This document shows positions 24,388-64,000 of a DNA stretch of 64,000 nt, in pieces. Origin of the DNA: Trissonchulus latispiculum (Eukaryota > Nematoda > Enoplea > Enoplida > Ironidae). Each line of letters starts with the position of its first letter. The first letter of the stretch is position 1. Both the position numbers and the translations under genes were made by a program. The stretch covers positions 17,365 through 81,364 of the forward strand of contig JASAND010028141.1 of NCBI GenBank assembly GCA_030248195.1. Reading direction: 5' to 3'. The notes under the pieces were generated by a model. It was not told the DNA's origin and searched no databases. It saw only the letters and a list, made by a program, of their open reading frames with translations.

Positions 24388-27300
24388 GGTTACGCCTGAA
24401 AAGTAAAGACGGATGCATTAATATGAAAAACATTCCTAATTGTAAAACAATTTTGATAGCTTAGCTCCAACGAAAAATGCTTTAGCAAACGTAATTGTTT
24501 TATTTTGTATACTGTAAAGACAACCTCTGCATGAATTCCTCAGGAATTCGATCGTCTTATACAGACTCCCAGCCAAACGAACGAGACCTATATATTTTAT
24601 AATATATATGCGATTTATTTTTAGTCTTTATCAACTATTATAACTAAATATAGACGAGACGAGACGAAGGACTACACAACAAAGAGAGTGAGTGATTAAA
24701 CGATGGGTGTCTTTACGCCACAAATAAACCAACACAACCAAATCACTAAACATAATGCAAGACTTCGGAATCGCATCTAGCAATTGATTTTGATCATTCA
24801 AAAACAATACCAAAAAAGTTGAATTTTAGCTCAATTTGAGTCTTTAACGTTTCGCGATTCCAGACATTCTGACAATAATTTGCTGTACAGCATATATATA
24901 TAATAAATCTGTGCAGCAACTCCAACAACAGTGCACTATATTATTGGGAAGAACACCTTCCTCAGAAACAGCGAGGAATTAAAAAATATGATACCAATTC
25001 AGGCGGAATAGCCCTGAATGTTGTTAGTGTGAGTTAGGAAAACACTATTAGAGGGAAATTTTATGCAATGATGCAGCTGCTGCAAAGCGCAACAGGTGCA
25101 CCATTACAACTGTTATCATTGAAATCAGGAGCTCTGGCTACAAAAAAACAACAACAAAATGTCATCTGTGACATTCAGTTAATTATCGATACATCTAATT
25201 AAAATTTTTTATACAGTAAACCACAATTTTGATGAGACTTCTTGTTCAGGACAAATATACACAAGCCAGAATTCCTGATTTCAATGGAAGGTTAGAAGTT
25301 AAAATACGAATAAAGCCAAACGTGCACCGGGTCCTATAAACTGCACACAGAAAGAAGCTAGCATGCATACACGAACACTGAACACACCTATTCATGCAAC
25401 AGTAATGCTGCCCCGTATTGTTGGATGCGTAGTATGTAATACCCTCTTACTTGCATTTCAACAGCAGACGCGCGTGCAGCTATCTGAATAAAAAATATGT
25501 ACTTGCCAAAAAAGTAAGCAGCGCACGACCACCATGAAATACAAGTACTGCATTAGGAAAGGTTTAGTATTTTAAGTGATAAAAATTACTAAAATCGACG
25601 AATTTGGTCATCGCAAAAGACTAAACCTTTCCGTCAAAAGCAAGTAAAAAAACCGCGACTGTACCTGAAAATATGAACCAGGAGCCGACCTTTATTTCAA
25701 TTAAACAAATACATCATCAGTAGTATACATTCAGCACTGCATACAGTGCAGGTGCCAAACAAGTTTTATGCATGTTCGTAATAGCTAAACCAACACATTA
25801 ATACTGACCCCAAAAAGCAGCCTGTCAATAGTGTATAACAGGGTTCTGAGGAAATCCTCTGATGTAAGCTAAATCGGTGGGCTAAATATGCTAAAATCAC
25901 AAAATGAAATTTTAACTGCCAAATGTGATAATCTCGAACCACTGCTATATAATTGTACAGCTGGAACATACGTGAACAGATTAAAAGACTACAGATTCTA
26001 AAAGCTCCTCAGCTGAAGGTTAGCTAGCAAATTTATCATTATTCAAAAAAGCTTAGACTCTAAGATACATTTTTCACAAAGAATAGGCCGCACTAGACAG
26101 ACAATTAATTGTGCAATGAAAACTGACTATGAAAGTGCAGTTATTAGTAGTGTCAAAGTACCAAATCCACACAAAAGTTTTTAAAATTTAACAAACACTC
26201 TGAAAAGAAGTCCATTTTCATCCAAACCGATTCTATATACTGCGTGTAAATAATGAATAAGCATAAGGTGCAGTTCGTTAAGTTAGCAGTTCTGTACAAC
26301 TACAATACACTATCTACATACAGATACAACTATGTGTGCCGATTAAATCTCTTAAACCCAGCACAAACAAAAGATTTAAATAGATGAGACATGAAGCTTT
26401 CGGATTTTATAAACAACGTTTTCGACAAACATTCCAATTAAGTAAAATTCACCAATCAAAATTTAGTTAACTTTTCACAGCAGAACGCAAAATGTTTAAA
26501 TATATACAGCTTTATTTGGCACCTGCAAGTAAGCGATAGCTGTCGAACATGCCCTAAAATAGCTATATCGCCACAATAAACAATTATAATGGGTACATTA
26601 TAAATTTAAGCTTCCAGGATACATGAATATATGGATATTAATAAAAAAGCTTTTACCAATCAGCAGTGAAAAGCTGTAGTGTCAAGTCAATATAGAAATA
26701 AAACTTTTTCGAAAGAAAACGCAGAAAAATTGGAATGCACTACAGCAATTCTGACTGAATATACAGTAATCTAGCACAAATAACAATTTTTCCTCGGTGG
26801 TGTAAAAAAGAAAACACAAAGCAGCATTTAAAAAGCATAACTTATCTGTTCAATAAGAGCAGTAACTTATACTAATAATAGAACAGATATACTGAAGATA
26901 GTAGCCACACAATGAATCCTATAAATCTAGATCGCAGAAAGGAAAAACAGAAATATTGAAAAAAGAAATAAAAAACAGCTAAACACCACCGATCAATAAA
27001 AGCTGCAAAAAAGTAACAGACAGATACTACAGAAATAGGAACTAACTTAATGGTATACAAAATGCAGTAAGAAAGCGCCACACAAATACGAAAACCAACC
27101 ACAAGGAAAAGCGAAGCTTTCGAGAGACCAAAAATACAACAATAAGTTATGAACAACAATACGTACAAAATCACGAAATTATGAGAGCGTTGCAGCAAAC
27201 CAGCAGTAGAAATTGGATATCAAAACTGACGAAAATAATTCTCCTACAAAAGGCGATCGAAATGAATTCGAACAGGTTTTAAAATCGAAGACAAAAGCAA

Positions 27301-28427
27301 TGATTTGCGGCAAACACAATCAACGCCAGGTACAGTGTTGCAAGACATAGTGGCTCCAGTGTTCCCAGTGTACAGTACAGCAAATTCAAAAGTAACGAAA
27401 CGAAACACATAGGCGTAAAAGACGACTATCAGAAAATCTCAAACAGCTAGCCTGAAAGAAAGTTTGTAACAATAAATATGATTTATGATTACTAATATTC
27501 CAATCAATGTCATTATTTATAAAATAGAATAAAAACATAAAGCAGCTGTGCGATAGAATAGGCAGGTACAAAGCCTACAACTAAAAACCATACATCATTA
27601 TCGTAATGCAATATTATGCATATTCCCCTCTCTATGTTATAACTTAGTAGTTCCAGTCGACCACCCACATGAAAAAGCTGATCCTTAAATACAATAGAAA
27701 GATGCGAATAACAACACGATAACACAAATAAATAACACAGCGGTCCCAAAAGGAAATTAGGTGGCAGTCGGAGACATCCTGAGGGCCTGGCCTAAAAAAT
27801 TACACAATACTGGACATTCTTCCTATACAGCTTGTATTTAGGCTAAACAATTGCTTTGGAATCGGCAGTAATGAAAGACACTTTCTCAAACCCTTCCCAA
27901 AAAAAGTCAGAAAGACGAAATGCATTATGCTAAACTCAAATACGTAATTGATGGTGTCGTACTCATCCGGTGATAGCAACAGTACATAATAAAAGCAACA
28001 GTACATAATAACTAAGAGTGTGACAATCGCCACACTCTTAGCTATCAGCTAGAAGGCATCATCTGCACAATAACGGTTGAGCACCCCAACAACTGAGTAC
28101 CCAGTACACAATTGTGTACGCTACCTCGCTCTATGCTTACGTGTTGAAGCTCGCAAGCAGTATTACTACGTTCGCGTAAATTGTGCTTGCTTGGAACTAC
28201 AACACGCAAGCGTAGATAAAAATGAAGGTACCAGGTTGTGGGGGGGGGGTGTCAGAAATCATTGTTCAGATCATGTTTGCAAGCTGATAACTAACTGTGT
28301 GACGCTTGTCAAACTCTTAGTTATTATGTACTCTTGGTAATAGGAAACTGTCGCCGCTAAGACTGTCAAGTAACTGACTGAAATAAGTAAATTCTGTATC
28401 CGGTATTTAGAACTCACCGACTCGAAG
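24388..28427 (-). other. Probable 3' UTR and downstream of 4.1 gene
   Basis: Follows directly after the stop codon of the protein 4.1 gene (minus sense). It is strikingly poor in repeats compared with the rest of the window and has no coding frames. Minus-strand AATAAA hexamers at 26511-26516, 25691-25696 and 24614-24619 are candidate poly(A) signals. The extent of transcription cannot be read from sequence alone. Confidence 0.35.
28001..28331. mobile_element. Short TIR element with terminal hairpin, in probable 3' UTR
   Basis: The ends are imperfect reverse complements of about 50 bp: left GTACATAATAACTAAGAGTG, and the right end matches on the other strand. The left end is itself hairpin-like (AGTGTGACAATCGCCACACT). 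It resembles the ends of the element at 15275-15903. It lies about 100 bases past the 4.1 stop codon. Confidence 0.65.
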
Positions 28428-58827
<30,400 letters not shown>

Positions 58828-58899
58828 CTAAAATAATAAAAAATCATAGATATATAAACACATAACTCCGTAAAACACTAAAATCGGCAAGTATATATC

Positions 58900-59160
58900 A
58901 TAGGGGTCGCGGTAGCGACCCCTATAATATGAGTCAAAACGCCCCAATGACAGCCTTCAGAGGCGCTGCGCAGAGGCTGCGCAGATTCCTGCGCAAATCC
59001 TGCGCAAATTTTGTGCGCAAAAGAAAGTCCGTGTCGAGTTTAGTATAATTGGAAAATTTCATCCCCGTAGCACTTACCGTTAAAAAGTTGCACCCGCCGG
59101 CAGTTATGCCGGCGATGTTTTTTTTTTTTCCCGGTGTCTCCGTTTTACCCTCGTCTGTCA
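58900..59160 (+). repeat. Hairpin-headed dispersed repeat, copy B
   Basis: Starts with a perfect palindrome ATAGGGGTCGC-GGTA-GCGACCCCTAT (58900-58925), followed by AATATGAGTCAAAACGCC. Then come several TGCGCA words and CCGGCAGTTATGCCGG. The downstream part is more diverged from copies A and C, so the right boundary is uncertain. Confidence 0.6.
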
Positions 59161-59569
59161 CCATTTTGTAGCCTCTTTCACAGAATGTAGCGAAGGGAAG
59201 ACACCTATTGTGGTATATCATCAATATATATAGGTTACTGACTTTCGATATATGTGGTCGCCGCCGCGCCACAGTGCGCCGCAGCGCCACAGTGGCGCCA
59301 CAAAGTCGGCTCAGAACGTCGAAATGGCCAAAAGTATGCCTGGGATTAGCTTCTTTCCAGCTCTTTGTGCAAATACAAACCAGACAAGTTATATATGGTT
59401 GATAAGGACATATATCCGGATTATGACGTTTGAAGTCGAATTTTTGATATGATGCGCCACAGCGCCACAGTGGCCCGCCAAAGTTGGTAAATGTTGGGTC
59501 CGACTTTGAACTTAGTTTTTTCGCTTATTTTTCAAGATAGAATTTTCAAATCGTGCATATAAAGGTTTT
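59161..59569. other. Repeat-like, GCGCCACAGTGGCGCC motif
   Basis: Contains several copies of GCGCCACAGTGGC-type words (about 59267-59303 and 59453-59475). No coding sequence. Confidence 0.4.
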
Positions 59570-60160
59570 TGGGGACGGAGAATCCATTCCCGCCATCAGT
59601 TTTGCTGCCTGATTCACCCAATTTGCTGGGCTGGTTCCACTTGACCGTCTGAGGGGTCAGGTCGGTAACCGCTTCCGGGAGGTACATAGTAGGCTTTACT
59701 TGGCCTCTCAAAACTTTGTCTATAGGGGTTTTCTGGTGCGCCCAGCTCATTCCCGGTGTCCTTTTTGCCGTAGGACTCATCCAACTTGCTGTGCTGGTTC
59801 CACTTTGCCGTCTGGAGGGTCATGTCGGAAACCGCTTCCTGGAGGTCCATAGTAGGCTCTACCTGGCCTCTCAAAACTTTGTCTATAGGGGTTTTCTGGT
59901 GTGCCCAGCTCATTCCCGGTATCCGTTTTGCCGTCCGACGTACCTATTTTGCTGGGCTGGTTCCACTTTGCCGTCTGGAGGGTCCGGTCAGTACCGACTT
60001 CCAGGAACACCATATAGGACTATACTTAGCCTCTCAAAACTTTGTCTATAGGGGTTTTCTGGTGCGCCCAGCTCATTCCTGGCATCTCTTTTGCCGTCGG
60101 ATCCACCCATCTTGCTGTGCTGGTTCCACTTTGCCATCTGGAGGGTCAGGTAGGTGGGAG
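59570..60160. repeat. Tandem repeat, 162-164-bp units
   Basis: About four units; the word CTGGTTCCAC recurs at 59631, 59793, 59957 and 60120. Each unit also holds CTCAAAACTTTGTCTATAGG and GCCCAGCTCATTCC. The unit length is not a multiple of three, so the overlapping frames are unlikely to be coding. Confidence 0.9.
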
Positions 60161-60164
60161 GTCA

Positions 60165-61165
60165 TGTGGTCGAAAATGAAAATTTTCAAAAGTGGTCAAA
60201 TTTGGTATCAAATGAAAGCGCTAAGCGAGCTGAGCAACTTTTGTCATAGAACTGCATGCTCAAAGTGGCTGTAGAGTGCTGCGGTGGGGTGGGGTGGGGA
60301 CTTAGGCGATTTTCGGTCAAAAATGAAATTTTTCAAAAGTGGTCAAATTTGGTACCAAATGAAAGCCCTATGCGAGCTGAGCAACTTTTGTCATAGAACT
60401 GCATGCTCAAAGTGGCTGTAGAGTGCTGTGGTGGGGTGGGGTGGGGACTTAGGCGATTTTCGGTCAAAAATGAAATTTTTCAAAAGTGGTCAAATTTCGT
60501 ACCAAATGAAAGCCCTATGCGAGCTGAGCAACTTTTGTCATAGAACTGCATGCTCAAAGTGGCTGTAGAGTGCTGTGGTGGGGTGGGGTGGGGACTTAGG
60601 CGATTTTCGGTCAAAAATGAAATTTTTCAAAAGTTGTCAAATTTGGTACCAAATGAAAGCCCTATGCGAGCTGAGCAACTTTTGTCATAGAACTGCATGC
60701 TCAAAGTGGCTGTAGAGTGCTGTGGTGGGGTTGGGTGGGGACTTAGGCGATTTTCGGTCGAAAATGAAAATTTTCAAAAGTGGTCAATTATGGCACCAAA
60801 TGAAAGCGCTAAGCGAGCTGAGCAACTTTTGTCATAGAACTGAATGCTCAATGTGGCTGTAGAGTGCTGTGGTGGGGTGGGGTGGGGACTTAGGCGATTT
60901 TCGGTCGAAAACGAAAATTTTCAAAAGTGGTCAAATTTGGTATCAAATGAAAGCGCTAAGCGAGCTGAGCAACTTTTGTCATAGAACTGCATGCTCAAAG
61001 TGGCTGTAGAGTGCTGTGGTGGGGTGGGGTGGGGACTTAGGCGATTTTCGGTCAAAAATGAATTTTTTCAAAAGTGGTCAAATTTGGTACCAAATGAAAG
61101 CCCTATGCGAGCCGAGCAACTTTTGTCATAGAACTGCATGCTCAAAGTGGCAGTAGAGTGCTGTG
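60165..61165. repeat. Satellite array, exact 147-bp period
   Basis: About 6.8 units. The word CTTAGGCGATTTTCGGTC starts at 60301, 60448, 60595, 60742, 60889 and 61036, a spacing of exactly 147 each time. Each unit contains GAGCAACTTTTGTCATAGAA and the G-rich GGTGGGGTGGGGTGGGGA. Units differ by a few substitutions only. The last unit decays into GTGCT pentamers. Confidence 0.97.
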
Positions 61166-61252
61166 CTGTGCTGTGCTGTGCTATTTAATGCATATATAAT
61201 GCTTAATGATTCTTCAACGCTTTTATGTCAACGACATGTAAAAAGTGGATAA

Positions 61253-62057
61253 ACAAGAAATAAAAATGCTCCTAGAGAGCAAAGAAAGGAATATGAGTCA
61301 ACATGGAACATGTAAAATGCTAAATATTGTCGGTTGTAAATTAAGAATAAGACAAGCATGTAAAATGCTAATATGAGTCTGGTGAGGTTGGAAAGTGCAG
61401 AAGACAAGTTTGTACACGCACCAATATGAGTGCATGCCAAATAGACTCATATTGGCATTCCGTAAAAAACAATAATGCATGCATCCATTGCGGAATTCTA
61501 ACGTCTTCTACGCAGGAGTAAAGACGAATAAGTACGCTGCATTATTGATGTCACATGGATATCCCAACCATGGTCAACATTGTCAACTTTTCTCCTTAAG
61601 AAACTGTTAGACCGCTGTTAGTCAACAATGCGCCGACGGACGGATATAACATATAACATTTTTATTAAGCGTTTGTATAACTCATGTATTTAGAGACTCA
61701 AAGTTAAATCTGATGGTAACTTTCGTGACAAATATGACAACCTGTGGAGCATCCTGTCATCCACCCTAAAACTACCCTTTCTCGTCTTGCTGACATTACG
61801 TGAGTTATATATAACCGAAATTCACAACCACTTGCCTTCAGACTACTAATAATGCCAATATGAGTCTATTTGGCATGCACTCATATTGGTGCGTGTACAA
61901 ACTTGTCTTCTGCACTTTCCAACCTCACCAGACTCATATTAGCATTTTACATGCTTGTCTTATTCTTAATTTACAACCGACAATATTTAGCATTTTACAT
62001 GTTCCATGTTGACTCATATTCCTTTCTTTGCTCTCTAGGAGCATTTTTATTTCTTGT
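61253..62057. mobile_element. Large inverted repeat, 207-bp arms
   Basis: The arms 61253-61459 and 61851-62057 are (near-)perfect reverse complements around a 391-base spacer. Each arm carries AATATGAG words and the palindrome CCAATATGAGT...ACTCATATTGG. No target duplication identified; related by motif to 46276-46650. The 164-codon frame at 61870-62364 is fortuitous. Confidence 0.9.
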
Positions 62058-63374
62058 AGTTTCTAAAAACGTCTCTTACTATTTTTTGTGTGCGTTTATT
62101 TCAGTTGCCAAAAGTCCAGTGCTTCTTGTTGTCGTCACGAAGGGCAGCTGGACTCTAACTCTAATTCCTGTGTTACTGGTGGACAGTCTAACGGTTTTTT
62201 GCCCCTCCCGCCTCCGATTCGTCCTGTTTGCTGCATGCAGGATGCACCTGTGTGCTGCAAGCAATAACCATAACAACAACAACAACAGCAACAGCAATTG
62301 TTGCAAACAGGCCAGCAATAAGAAAGTGACGTTGCCCAGAAATACCTACAGTAGCCCCTCTTAATCCCCTGACTCCACCCCGAGCTCAGCTGGGGTCCCT
62401 TTGGAGAGCGAGAGGAAAAAATGCTAGGGAGGGATCTAACGGGGCCGAGAGGGGCGTCCCACCGACCCTAGGGTTTTGGTCCCACCGGCCGGCAGACCCG
62501 ATTGATATTTGTCGCCAACTGTCAAAGCTGGGTCTGCATGAGACTGAGCTTGGCCTGCTGTAAGCCTTAGCTTTTTCAGTAGTTTTCAAAATGTTTTTAA
62601 TAATGTATTTAAATTTTTAAATTTAAATTTTTTGGGGCTGGTGGGGAAGGGTATGCTACCCTTTGTTTATTGAACTTCTTCCTCACTCAAGTTCCTGGAG
62701 GAGTCCTGAAACTGCCAAATTCTATGAATTTTTTGGTCAAAGTTAGTAAAAAGTTTCCTTTTTTCGCCTAAAAGTTTGGTTTTTAAATGGACAGTTTTGG
62801 TGTTAAAACTGGATTTTGAGAATTTTTATAGCTTATAGCTCAGCAGTATGGAAACGCGAAACGACGCGATTTTTGCTGTATTTTTTGGTGACTTTTGACC
62901 ACTAAGCTTCCTCCCCCCCGCTTTTGGGGTAATGGTTTAGGGGGTTCCTCCCTACTTTTTTCTCCCAATTTTATTCTCCCAGAGAAGCATCAGTAAAATG
63001 TTGGACCAATTGCCAAGAAGGGAGTTCTATACTTGTAGGAATTTTTCTCACATTAACTTTTTCCAAAGTGAGGACTAGTACGATAAATTTGGATTGATTT
63101 TTTGGCCAAGTTTTGACTTAACAGAGAATGGCTTACTTACTAGTTAGCTATAGTGTAGTCTTTGAGACGGTTACAGTGTAGTTGCAGCTGGATAATTTTT
63201 GCAGAATTTTGCTTTGTCCTTTAATTTTTGTTATCAATACTGTTAATTAACGATAATTATCTTGCCTTGTTGTGCTTACATATTTTATTTATGGTGTATA
63301 TATATTCCAGACTTTAATTATAAAAAATGTCGGGATTTTGACAAATTGGTTTTACTCAATTCTTAATTTATTAT
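62058..63374. other. Noncoding, C-rich repeat in middle
   Basis: A CAA/CAG-rich run lies at 62270-62300. A C-rich dispersed-type repeat spans about 62620-62990 (GGGGCTGGTGGGGAAGGG ... CCCCCCCGC). No exon of the 4.1 gene was recognised here. Confidence 0.45.
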
Positions 63375-64000
63375 GTAGGGGCGCGACTGCGTCCCTACAC
63401 AATATGGGTAAAAAGGCGTCTGCGCGACCTCTGGAGACCGTGTTGGCCTGGTGCCAGCTAATTAGAGGTCCGGGAGTGGTAAAAGGGTTACCATCGTAAA
63501 CAACTCGAGTAGTACTACAAGTACCACCATACTTTTGGGTTCGAATTCGAAACTTCGAATTTTTGCACTAGGCGATAGTTACCGTGCGTTTGTTTTTTTT
63601 TCTTTTCGGTGAATAACGCTACATTTAGATAAATGCATTTTACGGCGAAGTGTTGGAACGATGTGGGCATTTTGGCACCATACTACTATTATATGTTGGT
63701 AAGACAGGATCCCCCCATGCTACCTTTTTTGGTCATTTGGCACACAAACTGAATTTTGGCTCTGTGCCAAGGTCCCAAAAGTCGGACTTTCGCTATTTTT
63801 CGCAAATTTTGGTCACACTTTTCTAGAACTGGGTAAACTAGGAGGTCAAAATCTTTTGTTAGAAAACTACCAGTAGGGGTGCATAAAGTAGCTTGAGAGT
63901 TTTCAATTTTGCTCCTAGCTTTTCAGGAGATGGGCCCAAACTTTGCATTTTTTGGCCTGTTTTGGCGAAAAGTTTCTAAATTCCCTTTTACTAGAAATGG
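63375..64000 (+). repeat. Hairpin-headed dispersed repeat, copy C
   Basis: Palindrome GTAGGGGCGC-GACT-GCGTCCCTAC (63375-63398), then AATATGGGTAAAAAGGC, CTGGAGACC and GTGCCAGCTAA. Homology to copy A (reverse strand) continues for several hundred bases, including AAGTGTTGGAACGATG. It runs off the right edge. Confidence 0.75.

Noticed and set aside
27513..28033. Hydrophobic minus-strand frames in the 3' region
   Set aside because: AT-rich chance frames lacking motifs; they lie in the probable 3' UTR.
59532..60274. Overlapping proline-rich frames on both strands
   Set aside because: They follow a tandem repeat whose unit (162-164 bp) changes frame from unit to unit, so coding is unlikely.
61870..62364. 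164-codon frame starting MACTHIGACTNLSS
   Set aside because: The first third is the arm of an inverted repeat and also appears on the other strand at 61440-61228; the end is CAA/CAG low complexity.
58828..64000. Upstream FERM F1 exons (WLD and YFGL motifs) on the minus strand
   Set aside because: No frame with these motifs and splice sites was found; probably beyond the window.

Overview
Eukaryotic (animal) genomic DNA, most likely from an invertebrate with a large, repeat-rich genome. Evidence: a multi-exon gene with GT-AG introns, Ty3/gypsy and BEL/Pao retroelement remains, many short inverted-repeat transposons, and very long (GT)n and (AT)n microsatellites. The species cannot be named. 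The FERM exons look most like invertebrate coracle/protein 4.1; a nematode or other ecdysozoan would fit, but that is a guess.

28.4-58.8 kb (minus strand): one protein 4.1/coracle-family gene, 16 coding exons reconstructed here by matching phases and splice sites. The first exons (F1 start and initiator) lie beyond the right edge. From 5' to 3': FERM F1 end, F2, F3, FERM-adjacent region, linker exons, one uninterrupted 9,480-bp exon, linker exons, and the conserved 4.1 C-terminal domain ending at 28428. The giant exon is phase 0 at both ends, so it could be included or skipped in frame. It encodes 3,160 residues of a degenerate repeat that I do not recognise. With it the protein is at least 3,787 residues; without it about 627 plus the missing N-terminus, close to an ordinary protein 4.1.

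0.9-9.7 kb (minus strand): a decayed Ty3/gypsy pol (protease, RT, RNase H, integrase, GPY/F-like C-terminus), then co-oriented downstream ORFs that are not usual retroelement parts: a membrane segment plus a 3'-5' exonuclease-like domain, a NADAR (DUF1768/YbiA-like) domain, an unknown ORF, and a Tribbles-like pseudokinase with two in-frame stops. Short foldback palindromes sit at three of the junctions between these modules. Whether they form one mobile unit or a host gene cluster hit by an element is open.

9.8-24.4 kb: transposon graveyard. A BEL/Pao remnant (gag, zinc knuckles, protease) is split by a TTAA-flanked MITE, and a second copy of that MITE lies 6 kb away in opposite orientation. 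There is also a 690-bp (GT)n inside an inverted-repeat element, a piggyBac-like MITE carrying CCCACCGGTGGG palindromes, and foldback elements, one with clear 6-bp target duplications.

24.4-28.4 kb is low in repeats and is probably the long 3' UTR of the 4.1 gene plus downstream sequence. Introns and the right end (54.6-64 kb) hold a hAT-like 2.1-kb element, C-rich dispersed repeats, a roughly 163-bp tandem array next to an exact 147-bp-period satellite, large inverted repeats, and a family of hairpin-headed repeats whose stem sequences differ between copies while pairing is kept.
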